From assembly GCF_001865675.1 (NCBI RefSeq), contig NZ_CP011319.1, positions 5,766,001 to 5,830,000 on the forward strand: a stretch of DNA of 64,000 bases. Direction: 5' to 3'. This stretch comes from Janthinobacterium sp. 1_2014MBL_MicDiv. Lineage in GTDB: Bacteria; Pseudomonadota; Gammaproteobacteria; Burkholderiales; Burkholderiaceae_D. Of the stretch, positions 26,246 to 34,586 are shown piece by piece. The translations under genes were made by a program, and so were the position numbers. The notes under the pieces were generated by a model that saw nothing but the letters and a program-made list of their open reading frames with translations, searched no databases and had not been told where the DNA came from. Position 1 is the stretch's first letter; each line of letters starts with the position of its first letter.

Positions 26246-28273
26246 TTAAGCCGCGATGGCCAGCGGGTGGCGCGTCGCTTCCGCCAGCGCCATGCCGCCG
26301 TTCAACTGCCATGCGGCGCCATGGCCCAGGCGGCGCAGGCAGGCGGCCGCACGCGCGCTGCGGTTGCCGCTGCGGCAGAAAAACACGAGCGGACGCCGCG
26401 GCTCTTGCAGCCATGCTCCCACCTGGCCCGCCAGGCGGCTCAGCGGCACGCTGCGCACTTCACAGCCCTCGAACACCTGGCCGGCGCAAGCCGCGTGTTC
26501 ATACGCTTCGCGCACGTCGACGAGGATGGCGTCCGGATGCTGGCGCAGGAAGGCCGGCAAGCCTGCCGCATCAAGCTGCAGTTCGGCGGCCGGCACGATG
26601 CCGTCCTGCACTGCGCGCACGGTGTTGCAGATGCTGCCATCGTTGCCCGCCGCACACAGCACGGTGTCGGGCGTCACCAGGCCGGCAGCGAGCAAGGGTG
26701 CGAGGGCTTGCGGCGCCAGGGAACCGGTGAAGGCATAGCGCTGCCCCAGCAGGTACACATGGGTCGCGCCGCACTCGATGCGGCGCAATCGCTGCTGGCC
26801 GAATGCCAGCTCGCCATCGATATCGACGCGGCCCACCTGTTCGATCTCGAGTTCCTGCAGCAGCGCCAGGCGCGCCGCGCCATGGTCGGTCGGCGCCGTC
26901 GTATGCACGATGGCGCGCAGGGCCAGGTGCTGGCAGCGGATGAAGGCGGCCAGGCGCGGCACCAGCGCGGCAGCGGGATCGATGACGACGCAACTGGCGC
27001 TGGCGGCGTCGCTGAGCACCCAGGTGCACTGGCCGTCAACGCTCAGCTGGATCACGCCGTCGTGCGGCGATGGCGCCAGCGCCGACGGCAGCAGGCAGCT
27101 GTGGCGCAGCGCCTCGCCGCAGCGGGCGATGCGGGCACAGGCGGCGGCGATGGTCGCCTCATCGACCAGGGGGCCGAACGACAGGCGGATGGCCGAACTG
27201 GCCCGCCATTGCGGCACATGCATCGCTTCCAGCACATAGCTGGGCAGGGCCTTGGCGGCCGAACAGGCGCTGCCCGAGCTGACGCGCACGCGCGCCGCGT
27301 CGAACAGGTCCAGCAGTTCTTTCGAGGACAGGCCGGGCACGGAAAAATTGAGCGTGGTCGGCAGCGACAGCTCGAACGGCATGTTGAAGACGATGCCGGG
27401 GAATGCCTGCTCCAGGCTGGCCACCAGGCGCTCGCGGAAAGTGGCCAGTTCGGCGTGGCTGCGGAAGGTCGAGCCGTCTTCCAGCGCGGCCAGGACGGCG
27501 CCGAGGGCGGCGATGCCTGCCATGTTTTCCGTGCCCGAGCGCAGCCCCGCTTCCTGGCCACCACCCATCATCAGCGGCGTAAACGGCGCGCCGGCGCGCA
27601 CGTACAGCATGCCGATGCCCTTCGGCGCATACAGCTTGTGGCCGGAAAACGGCGCGTAATCGATGCGCGTGGCGGCCAGATTGAGCTTCAGCTTGCCCAG
27701 CGCCTGCACGCAATCGACCATCCAGTACGCATCGGCGCCGCGCTCCTGCAGCAGCTGCGCGATGGCGGACAGGTCGCTGACGACGCCCGTTTCATTATTC
27801 GCCGCCATCGTGCACAGCATGGCCGTGTCGCCGACCAGGGCGCCCAGGGCTTGCAGATCGTGGCGCCCCTGCGCATCGACGGGCAGCTTGCGCAGTTCCA
27901 GGTTCAAGCCGAGCAGGCGGTTCCAGTGCGCCAGGCTTTCCGGCACGGCCTTGTGCTCGGTCGCGCCGTACAGCAGCAGGCTGCCGATGCGCTTGCCCGC
28001 ATCGCGCCGTTCGCGCAGCGCGCACAGGGCCGACAGCACGGCCGTCTGGATGCCTTCCGTGGCGCCGCTGTTGAACATCAGACGGCCGTCACCCGTTCCC
28101 AGCAGGCCGCTGGCGCGCCGGCGTACGCCATCCATCATGGCCTTGGCCTGCAACCCCGTGGCGTGGGTGCTGCTGGGATTGCCGTAGCCGTGCGCCATCG
28201 CCTGCGTGGCGGCGGCAACGGCGGCGGGCAGCACGCAGGTGGTGGCGTTACTGTCGAGGTAGATTTCTTTCAT
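26246..28273 (-). CDS. Cysteine desulfurase - degenerate persulfide dioxygenase - rhodanese fusion
   Basis: A 675-residue cytoplasmic protein with three parts. Residues 1-380 are a NifS/IscS-like class V aminotransferase (YLDSNATT start, PLP lysine K213 in SGHKLYAPKG, catalytic C337 in SSGSACSAAK). Residues about 415-545 follow the pattern of persulfide dioxygenases (VVIDPAAALVPRL, then HTTAPTDHGAA and FTGS), but the His ligands of HxHxDH, the GHT motif and the Asp of FTGD are lost, so no metal site is expected. Residues 565-675 are a rhodanese with active-site C633 in CRSGNRS. The likely role is moving sulfane sulfur from cysteine to an acceptor. It is divergent from a DecR-like regulator. 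The domain calls are strong; the physiological role is inferred. Confidence 0.85.
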   Translation of the reverse strand: MKEIYLDSNATTCVLPAAVAAATQAMAHGYGNPSSTHATGLQAKAMMDGVRRRASGLLGTGDGRLMFNSGATEGIQTAVLSALCALRERRDAGKRIGSLLLYGATEHKAVPESLAHWNRLLGLNLELRKLPVDAQGRHDLQALGALVGDTAMLCTMAANNETGVVSDLSAIAQLLQERGADAYWMVDCVQALGKLKLNLAATRIDYAPFSGHKLYAPKGIGMLYVRAGAPFTPLMMGGGQEAGLRSGTENMAGIAALGAVLAALEDGSTFRSHAELATFRERLVASLEQAFPGIVFNMPFELSLPTTLNFSVPGLSSKELLDLFDAARVRVSSGSACSAAKALPSYVLEAMHVPQWRASSAIRLSFGPLVDEATIAAACARIARCGEALRHSCLLPSALAPSPHDGVIQLSVDGQCTWVLSDAASASCVVIDPAAALVPRLAAFIRCQHLALRAIVHTTAPTDHGAARLALLQELEIEQVGRVDIDGELAFGQQRLRRIECGATHVYLLGQRYAFTGSLAPQALAPLLAAGLVTPDTVLCAAGNDGSICNTVRAVQDGIVPAAELQLDAAGLPAFLRQHPDAILVDVREAYEHAACAGQVFEGCEVRSVPLSRLAGQVGAWLQEPRRPLVFFCRSGNRSARAAACLRRLGHGAAWQLNGGMALAEATRHPLAIAA

Positions 28274-28393
28274 GATGGCAGTCCGGGCATTCTCTAAAAA
28301 AGGGCGCAGCGCAAGCGGCTGTAACGTATGGATAGTCTACCGGTGCGCCCCCGTGAAGATATGCCAAAAGACACTGCAACTACGGTAATATGC

Positions 28394-28412
28394 AGCATGT
28401 TCATGCTATAAA
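28394..28412 (+). promoter_or_regulatory. Palindrome overlapping a putative -10, candidate Lrp-family operator
   Basis: AGCATG (28394-28399), spacer TT, CATGCT (28402-28407) form a perfect inverted repeat; its end overlaps TATAAA (28407-28412), a plausible -10 for the regulator gene that starts at 28428. The position fits autorepression by the encoded Lrp-type protein. The leader would be very short, and the -35 is not convincing. Confidence 0.4.
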
Positions 28413-28427
28413 AATTGGAATAGTAAA

Positions 28428-28925
28428 ATGAATTCACCAAATACGGCACTCGACAAGTTCGACTGCGCCATCCTGGCCGCCCTGCAGCAGGACGGCACCC
28501 TGTCGATCGCCGCCCTCAGCGAGAAGATCGGCCTGTCCAGCACGCCCTGCTGGAAGCGGGTCAAGCGGCTCGAGGAAGACGGCTACATCGAGAGCCGCGT
28601 GGCCATCGTCAACCGCCAAAAAGTCGGCTTGCCCGTGACCGTGTTTGTCAGCGTGCGCACGGGCCAGCACGATGAAAAATGGCTGCGCCGCTTTGCCGCC
28701 GCCGTCATCGTGCTGCCCGAAGTGCAGGAGTTTCACCGCATGAGCGGCGACATCGACTACCTGCTGAAAGTCGTCACCACCGACATCAAGGGCTATGACA
28801 CCTTCTATAAAAAGCTCATCAAGGCCGTGCAGCTGACGGGCGTGTCGTCGGCCTTTTCCATGGAACAAATCAAGTGCAGCACGGAATTGCCGCTGGAATT
28901 GATCGCCCATGGCTTGCCGGCCTGA
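28428..28925 (+). CDS. Lrp/AsnC-family regulator, DecR/CyuR (YbaO)-like
   Basis: A 165-residue regulator. The N-terminal winged helix (about 8-60) contains LSSTPCWKRVKRLEEDGYI and the C-terminal RAM ligand domain (about 70-155) contains LPEVQEFHRMSGDIDYLLKV and FSMEQIKCSTELPLE. These blocks closely resemble my memory of E. coli DecR/YbaO, the cysteine-responsive activator of cysteine desulfidase genes, more than Lrp itself. It is divergent from the cysteine desulfurase fusion with a 154-bp gap, so it probably senses cysteine and controls that gene. ATG 28428 is the family start; the RBS is poor (GGAATAGTAAA). Family certain; effector inferred. Confidence 0.88.
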   Translation: MNSPNTALDKFDCAILAALQQDGTLSIAALSEKIGLSSTPCWKRVKRLEEDGYIESRVAIVNRQKVGLPVTVFVSVRTGQHDEKWLRRFAAAVIVLPEVQEFHRMSGDIDYLLKVVTTDIKGYDTFYKKLIKAVQLTGVSSAFSMEQIKCSTELPLELIAHGLPA

Positions 28926-29113
28926 CGCGTTTCCGGGTGCCACCACGATGCATGGAAAAAAGACATGATTGCCTGTTTTTCACGTTGTTGCAATGCAACA
29001 TAAATTAACAAAGAGCAGCAATGGTGCGGCATGGCGCCAGGCCCGGCCGGTATACTGCCTGCTTGCCTGCCCGCCTTTCTGCCGATTGCGCAGGCCATCC
29101 TCCAAGGTCTTCC

Positions 29114-31120
29114 ATGTCTCTGCTCCGCCGCCTCTCCATCCAGAAAAAACTGCTGTTCAGCATGGGCTTGTGCCTGCTGCTGTTCATGGCGATTTCCTCG
29201 TTCCTCAGCGTGCGCATGAGCAGCGATTACGTGCGCGAGCGCGTCGTCAGCCAGGAACTGCCGGCGCAGGTGGGCGAAATCCGCAACGACGTGCTGCGCC
29301 AGATCAGCCAGCCCCTGTCCGTCGTGCAGACGATGGCCAACGACGTCTACCTGCAAGACTGGGAAGACGCGGGCTTGCCCGACAGCGGCATCGCCACCTT
29401 CCAGCGCTATGCCAAGGCCGTGAAAGAAAAGAACAAGGCGGCCTCGATCAACTGGGCCTCGGCCAGCACGGGCAAGTATTTCACCACGGATGGCTTGCTG
29501 CGCACCCTGGACAAGAACCAGGCCGCCGACCAGTGGTTCTATGGCTTGCTGGCCGGCGACAAGGCTTACACGCTCGATATCGACAAGGCGGAAAATTCGA
29601 ACGACCTCATGCTGTATCTGAACGCCCGTGGCCAGACGGCGGGCGGCAAGCAGATCGCCGCCGGACTGGGGCTGTCCATCAATGCGCTGGCCGACACCAT
29701 CCGCGGCTACAAGATCGGCCAGACCGGCTATGTCTACCTGGCGCGCGCCAACGGCGTGCTGCTGGTGCACCGCGACACGGCGCTGGCCGATGGCAAGCAC
29801 CAGTTGAAAGACTTGCCCGGCTTTGACGACGCCTTGAGCAAGACGCTGCTGACCGGTAACAAATACGCCTACGCCACCTACGCTGCACCCGCCGGCCGCC
29901 AGTTCATCGCCGCCTCTTTCGTGCCGGAATTGAATCTGTACGTGCTGGCCGAAGTGCCGGAAGCGGAAGTGCTGGGCAATGTCACGCGCTCGGCGCTGAT
30001 CGCCGCGCTGGTCGCCGGCCTCGTGGGTGGCGGCATCGCCCTCGCCATCATCTACGCCATCAGCCGCGCCATTGCCGCGCCCGTCGCGCGGGCGGCCGAC
30101 ATGCTGGGTGAAATCGCCAGCGGCAATGGCGACCTGAGCCGCCGCATGCTGGTCGAATCGGAAGATGAAGTCGGTGCACTGGCTTCCGCCTTCAACCGCT
30201 TCGTCGCGTCGCTGAACGTGACGATACGCGAAGTTCGCGACAGTACAGGGGCGATTGCCAGCGCATCGAGCCAGATCGCGTCGGGCAACCTGGACCTGTC
30301 GGCGCGTACGGAAGCCCAGGCCTCAAGCCTGGAAGAAACGGCGGCGGCCATGGAAGAATTGACGTCGACCGTGAAACAGAACGCGGACAATGCGCGGCAG
30401 GCGAACCAGCTGGTGGTGTCGGCCTCGAGCCACGCCGTCAAGGGCGGCGAGGTGGTGGGACAAGTGGTGCAGACGATGGGCGCCATTACGGAAAGTTCGC
30501 GCAAGATCGCGGACATTATCGGCGTGATCGACGGTATTGCGTTCCAAACCAATATCCTGGCCCTGAACGCGGCCGTCGAGGCGGCCCGTGCCGGAGAGCT
30601 GGGCCGTGGCTTTGCCGTGGTGGCGACGGAAGTGCGCAACCTGGCGCAGCGCTCGGCCGCGGCGGCCCGGGAAATCAAGGACTTGATCGTCGACTCGGGC
30701 AGCAAGGTGGAAGCCGGTAGCAAGCTGGTCGATTCAGCCGGCGCCACCATGCAGGACATCGTCGTTTCCGTGCAGCGCGTGGCAGACCTGATGGGAGAGA
30801 TCGCCTCGGCCAGCCAGGAGCAAAGCCAGGGCATCGCGCAAGTCAACGCCACCGTCACGCAGATGGATGATGCGACCCAGCAAAACGCCGCACTGGTGGA
30901 GGAAGCGGCCGCGGCAGCCCAGTCCCTGCAGGATCAGGCGGGCCGGCTGGCGCAGGTGGTCAGCGTCTTCAAACTGGAGGAATCGGGCCATGCGGCGGCG
31001 CATCCTGCGCTGACCAGCCAGCCCGCGCTGCCCAAGCCTGTTCGCCCAGCGATGGCAAGGACACCGGCAGCGGCCGCGCGCCCGAAAGCGCCGGCCAGCG
31101 ATGCGTGGGAAGAGTTTTAA
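29114..31120 (+). CDS. Methyl-accepting chemotaxis protein with periplasmic Cache-type sensor
   Basis: A 668-residue chemoreceptor. TM1 is about residues 13-33; a periplasmic sensor of about 255 residues resembles a double Cache domain (DxW.Y.LLAGDKAYTLDIDK, then QTGYVYLARANGVLLVHRD); TM2 is about 293-317; then come HAMP and the cytoplasmic signalling hairpin with the tip FQTNILALNAAVEAARAGE (about 475-493), followed by adaptation helices. The tail has an Ala/Pro-rich stretch ending WEEF, a CheR-tether-like pentapeptide variant. ATG 29114 has AAGG 7-8 nt upstream; earlier in-frame codons lack an RBS. It is an isolated gene, convergent with the thioredoxin gene (5 bp between stops). The ligand is unknown. 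Confidence 0.93.
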   Translation: MSLLRRLSIQKKLLFSMGLCLLLFMAISSFLSVRMSSDYVRERVVSQELPAQVGEIRNDVLRQISQPLSVVQTMANDVYLQDWEDAGLPDSGIATFQRYAKAVKEKNKAASINWASASTGKYFTTDGLLRTLDKNQAADQWFYGLLAGDKAYTLDIDKAENSNDLMLYLNARGQTAGGKQIAAGLGLSINALADTIRGYKIGQTGYVYLARANGVLLVHRDTALADGKHQLKDLPGFDDALSKTLLTGNKYAYATYAAPAGRQFIAASFVPELNLYVLAEVPEAEVLGNVTRSALIAALVAGLVGGGIALAIIYAISRAIAAPVARAADMLGEIASGNGDLSRRMLVESEDEVGALASAFNRFVASLNVTIREVRDSTGAIASASSQIASGNLDLSARTEAQASSLEETAAAMEELTSTVKQNADNARQANQLVVSASSHAVKGGEVVGQVVQTMGAITESSRKIADIIGVIDGIAFQTNILALNAAVEAARAGELGRGFAVVATEVRNLAQRSAAAAREIKDLIVDSGSKVEAGSKLVDSAGATMQDIVVSVQRVADLMGEIASASQEQSQGIAQVNATVTQMDDATQQNAALVEEAAAAAQSLQDQAGRLAQVVSVFKLEESGHAAAHPALTSQPALPKPVRPAMARTPAAAARPKAPASDAWEEF

Positions 31121-31125
31121 GCCGA

Positions 31126-31629
31126 TTAAAGGGCCGGCGACTTCACGCTGGCCGCCTGCTTGAAGAAGTCATGGATGCCGCTTTCGCTCATGCGGCGCGC
31201 ATTCGCCAGCTCTCCGCCCTTGGTGGCGTACAGCACCTGGTTATTGTCGCTGGAAACCAGCACGGCGGCCGGGATGCCTTTCTTGAGCGGATTGCCATAG
31301 GCTTGCGCCACGTCCAGGTTATGGTCGAAATTGCCGACATCGACCTTGACGACCTTGAATTCCTGCTGCATCAGCTGTGCATTTTTCCCTTCCTTCAGGG
31401 CCTTGTCGAGCGCGCGGCAATCCTCGCACCAGTTGGCGCCAAAGATCAGCAGCACGGGCACATGGGCCGCCTTGGCCTCGGCCAGCGCGCGGGCCACGTC
31501 GGCCTTGGCGTCTGCCGCCGCGTTGTAGGGCAAATGCGGCGTGGCGGCAGGCGCGGCGGTAGGTGTCGGGGCGGCGGCAACGGCGGCGCCGGCGAACAGC
31601 AGGCTGGCGAAGAGGATGGAAAGACGCAT
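31126..31629 (-). CDS. Exported thioredoxin-family protein (WCEDC)
   Basis: A 167-residue periplasmic protein. The signal peptide MRLSILFASLLFAGAAVAAA is followed by a Pro/Thr/Ala linker (21-33) and a thioredoxin fold with redox site W67-C68-E-D-C71 in GANWCEDCRALD; the cis-Pro region is KKGIPAAVLVSS. The WCxDC site with a following acidic/basic helix resembles the DsbD-gamma / thioredoxin_7 group rather than cytoplasmic thioredoxin. It probably reduces or isomerises disulfides in exported proteins; the nearest physical candidates, the small Cys-rich peptides, lie 22 kb away, so this link is speculative. It is transcribed divergently from the DUF3349 gene. Confidence 0.88.
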   Translation of the reverse strand: MRLSILFASLLFAGAAVAAAPTPTAAPAATPHLPYNAAADAKADVARALAEAKAAHVPVLLIFGANWCEDCRALDKALKEGKNAQLMQQEFKVVKVDVGNFDHNLDVAQAYGNPLKKGIPAAVLVSSDNNQVLYATKGGELANARRMSESGIHDFFKQAASVKSPAL

Positions 31630-31779
31630 GCAGGGCTCCTGAGAGAAGATCGTGAGGCCAGCTGAACAGGCGCCAGCGGGCGTGATTGCCTAGAATATGC
31701 CTGCTTGTCAGAAATATCCACCATTTAATTGCACTGTGCTTATGCGGAAAACGTATAAGCAATCCCGAGGAGACGCGAC

Positions 31780-32079
31780 GTGCGCCTGCAAGATACCCTG
31801 CCCCCGCCCCTGTCGGGCGCCGCGCGCATGCTGCGCAGCGCCTATCCCGGCGGCATGCCCGACGCGGCGTATTTCCCCGTGCTGGCCCTGCTGTATGAAC
31901 ACTTTTCCGACCGCAACCTGGCCCTGCTGGTGGCCGCCGTCACGGGCAAGGATGAGGCAAGGGTCGGCAATGACATCCATGCCTGCGCCAGCAGCAAACC
32001 GGAACCGGCCGCCATCGCCGCCGTCAGGAGCCTGCTGGAACGGCACGGCTTGCAGGCCGTCTGTGCAGAGGATGAGTGA
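31780..32079 (+). CDS. DUF3349-family small protein
   Basis: A 99-residue soluble protein. The sequence AARMLRSAYPGGMPDAAYFPVLALL, the middle segment VGNDIHACASSKPEPAAI and the end VRSLLERHGL match the DUF3349 pattern (small all-alpha proteins best known from actinobacteria). The start is GTG 31780, supported by GAGGAGA at 31767-31773 with 6-nt spacing; no ATG is placed as well. It stands 80 bp before an HPP-CBS gene and may or may not be co-transcribed with it. Function unknown. Confidence 0.7.
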   Translation: MRLQDTLPPPLSGAARMLRSAYPGGMPDAAYFPVLALLYEHFSDRNLALLVAAVTGKDEARVGNDIHACASSKPEPAAIAAVRSLLERHGLQAVCAEDE

Positions 32080-32158
32080 GCGCAGGCAGCGAAACAGCAC
32101 GCATGGGATAATATCGGGCTCACACTGAGCAACGCGGCCCGAACGCGCCCTCCCCACC

Positions 32159-33325
32159 ATGACGACTTCTTTCCTGGCACGCTGGCTGCCGCAACCGAAC
32201 AATGGCAGCCGCCGCGAACAATTGCGCGCCTGCGCGGGCGCCATCTGCGGCCTGCTGCTCACTGGTCTCATCTGCCATTTCCTGCTGGCCCCGAATAGCG
32301 CCAGCGTCTACCTGATCGCGCCCATGGGCGCTTCCGCCGTCCTGCTGTTCTGCCTGCCGGCCAGTCCGCTGGCGCAACCATGGTCGGTGGTGGGAGGCAA
32401 TGTCGTCTCGGGCCTGGTGGGCGTGGCTTGCGTCAAATGGCTGGGACCCAGCGTGGGCGTGGCGGCGCTGGCCGCCTGCCTGGCCATCGGCGCCATGTTC
32501 GCGCTGCGCTGCCTGCATCCGCCCGGCGGCGCCGTGGCGCTCACCACCGTCGTGGGCGGCGCCAGCGTGCATGCGGCCGGCTTTGAATTCGTCTTCATCA
32601 CCGTGCTGTTCAATTCGGCCGTGCTGGTCGCCTGCGCCGTGCTGTACAACAACCTGACGGGACGCCGCTACCCGCACACCCAGCAGCTGGCAACGCCGCA
32701 TCCGCACGCCACCAAGGATGACGTGCCCAGCAACCGCCTGGGCTTTTCGCCGGACGACCTCGACGCCGTGCTGCGCCAGCACAGCGAAGTGCTCGACATC
32801 AGCCGCGACGATTTGCAGGCCATCTTCCTGCAAACGGAGATGCGCGCCTACCAGCGCCGCTTCGGCGTCGTCACCTGCGCCGACATCATGTCGAAGGACG
32901 TGCTCAGCGTGGAATTCGGCACGCCGCTCGATGCCGCCTGGCGCACCATGCGCGAGCATCAGGTGGGCGCCCTGCCCGTGCTGAACCGGGCCCGTCGCGT
33001 CATCGGCATCATCACGCAGACGGATTTCCTGCGCCATGGCGGACTCGACGATTATCAGGGCATGCGCCAGCGCCTGCGCAGCCTGCTGCAGCGCAGCGGC
33101 CTCAGCCACAGCGACAAGCCGGAAGTGGTGGGGCAACTGATGACGCCGTCACCGCATACGGCCCGCCTTGGCACGCCCATCATCGACCTGGTGCCCCTGA
33201 TGGCCGACGCCGGCTACCACCACATTCCCATCGTCGATGAGGAAGACCGCCTGGCCGGCATCATCAGCCAGTCCGACCTGATGGCGGCCCTGTACGAAAG
33301 CCGCTTTGCCGAGGCCGTGGCATGA
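32159..33325 (+). CDS. HPP-family membrane protein with C-terminal CBS pair
   Basis: A 388-residue inner-membrane protein. The N-terminal HPP domain (about 20-165) has four or five helices and the family motif LHPPGGAVAL; the C-terminal cytoplasmic part (about 235-385) is two CBS domains (DIMSKDVLSVEFGTPLDAAW and QLMTPSPHTARLGTPIIDLV). HPP proteins are linked to nitrite transport in plants and cyanobacteria; CBS pairs usually bind adenine nucleotides, suggesting energy-dependent gating. ATG 32159 has weak RBS support. Its stop overlaps the start of the M48 peptidase (ATGA at 33322-33325), so the two are translationally coupled. The substrate here is unproven. Confidence 0.88.
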   Translation: MTTSFLARWLPQPNNGSRREQLRACAGAICGLLLTGLICHFLLAPNSASVYLIAPMGASAVLLFCLPASPLAQPWSVVGGNVVSGLVGVACVKWLGPSVGVAALAACLAIGAMFALRCLHPPGGAVALTTVVGGASVHAAGFEFVFITVLFNSAVLVACAVLYNNLTGRRYPHTQQLATPHPHATKDDVPSNRLGFSPDDLDAVLRQHSEVLDISRDDLQAIFLQTEMRAYQRRFGVVTCADIMSKDVLSVEFGTPLDAAWRTMREHQVGALPVLNRARRVIGIITQTDFLRHGGLDDYQGMRQRLRSLLQRSGLSHSDKPEVVGQLMTPSPHTARLGTPIIDLVPLMADAGYHHIPIVDEEDRLAGIISQSDLMAALYESRFAEAVA

Positions 33326-34425
33326 CGCCATTCCAGGCCCTGCTGACTGGCCCCGAGGGCGGTTCGGCCGGCACGCCCGTCAGCGCGCATTTCTTCGGCA
33401 ACCAGCTGGTCATCGACGCGCCCGGTCACAGCGTCGATATCGCGCAACTGGTCGTCAGCGTCGGCGGCGTCGATGGGCCAGAGCTGTTCCTGAACTGGCT
33501 CGACGGACAAGGCCGGCAAGCGGCGCTCAAGCCGCTGGGAGCAAGCGCCATCGCCACCGTCTTGCAGGAAGCGCCGGCCGCGCTGCAGCCGCAATTGCAG
33601 CGCCTGTGGGGCGAGCGCCAGCGCAACCGCCGGCAGGTGTCTGGCTGGCTGGCAGGCTTGACGGGCGCGGCCGTCGCCGCCACGGCATTGCTGTGGTGGC
33701 AGGGCGGCCATGCCATCGGCGTGCTGGCGGGATGGATTCCGCTGTCGACGGAAAAGCAGCTGGGCGAACTGGCCCTGGCGCAAGTGCGCGCCCAGGGTGG
33801 CATCGTCGAGAGCGGTGCGGCGCAGCACACCGTGCAGGAAATCGGCCAGAAGCTGACGGCCGGCTCGCGCTACCAGTACCGCTGGCTGGTCAGGAACGAT
33901 GACAGTGTCAATGCGTTCGCCATGCCCGGCGGCATCATCGTCGTGCATACAGGCTTGCTGCGCCAGGCGGCCGACCCCGGCGAACTGGCCGGCGTGCTCG
34001 CGCATGAAGTACAGCATGTGGAACAACGCCATTCGCTGCGGCAAATGATCAGCAGCCTGGGCTGGGGCGCCCTGGTGGGCGTCACCATCGGCGACATCAG
34101 CGCCGTGGCCGCCATGCTGGCGCACCAGGCCGGCACCTTGTATTTCAGCCGCGACATGGAGGAAGAAGCAGACCGGCTGGGCCTGCACGCCTTGCAGCGC
34201 GCGCATATCCGCCCCGACGGCATGCTGACGTTTTTCCAGACACTCGGCGACAAGGAACAGGACAAGGCTGCCGCGCCGGGCTGGCTCTCGTCGCATCCGC
34301 AAACGGCCACGCGCGCGCAGAAGATCCGCAGCCTGATCGCCGCCACGCCCTGCGCCGCCTGCCTGCCCTTGCAAAGCGGCAGCTGGCAGCAGATGAAAGC
34401 GGCCTTGCCGGCCAGCGTCAAATAG
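33322..34425 (+). CDS. Membrane-anchored M48 metallopeptidase
   Basis: A 367-residue zinc peptidase. A cytoplasmic or poorly defined N-terminal domain of about 105 residues resembles the N-terminal part of YcaL/BepA-like relatives (DUF7092 type); one or two membrane helices follow (about 108-135). The catalytic site is H228-E229-V-Q-H232, with the third ligand in MEEEADRLG (about residue 279). The C-terminus has two Cys (PCAACLP). Its start overlaps the HPP-CBS stop. Family M48C enzymes degrade misfolded outer-membrane or periplasmic proteins. Pairing with a transporter-like gene is unusual and unexplained. Confidence 0.88.
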   Translation: MTPFQALLTGPEGGSAGTPVSAHFFGNQLVIDAPGHSVDIAQLVVSVGGVDGPELFLNWLDGQGRQAALKPLGASAIATVLQEAPAALQPQLQRLWGERQRNRRQVSGWLAGLTGAAVAATALLWWQGGHAIGVLAGWIPLSTEKQLGELALAQVRAQGGIVESGAAQHTVQEIGQKLTAGSRYQYRWLVRNDDSVNAFAMPGGIIVVHTGLLRQAADPGELAGVLAHEVQHVEQRHSLRQMISSLGWGALVGVTIGDISAVAAMLAHQAGTLYFSRDMEEEADRLGLHALQRAHIRPDGMLTFFQTLGDKEQDKAAAPGWLSSHPQTATRAQKIRSLIAATPCAACLPLQSGSWQQMKAALPASVK

Positions 34426-34586
34426 CCGCGCCTGCGCGACACAGAAGTGGCAGCTTCTGCCCAAGATAAATTATCCAAACGAGCCGGGCAATGGCGTATG
34501 CTTACGCCCCGGCTGCTCCTCCGCGACCGGCCATCCCGACCTCGCTACGCCTCCGTTCATTCTCCTCCTTACAAAGGACATCGCGC

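Noticed and set aside
25930..26730. A 266-codon plus-strand frame across the gap and into the fusion gene
   Set aside because: Arg/Ala/Pro-rich low-complexity translation, antisense over half its length, no RBS.
26201..28297. A 698-codon plus-strand frame
   Set aside because: It is antisense to the cysteine desulfurase fusion; the minus-strand product has intact catalytic motifs.
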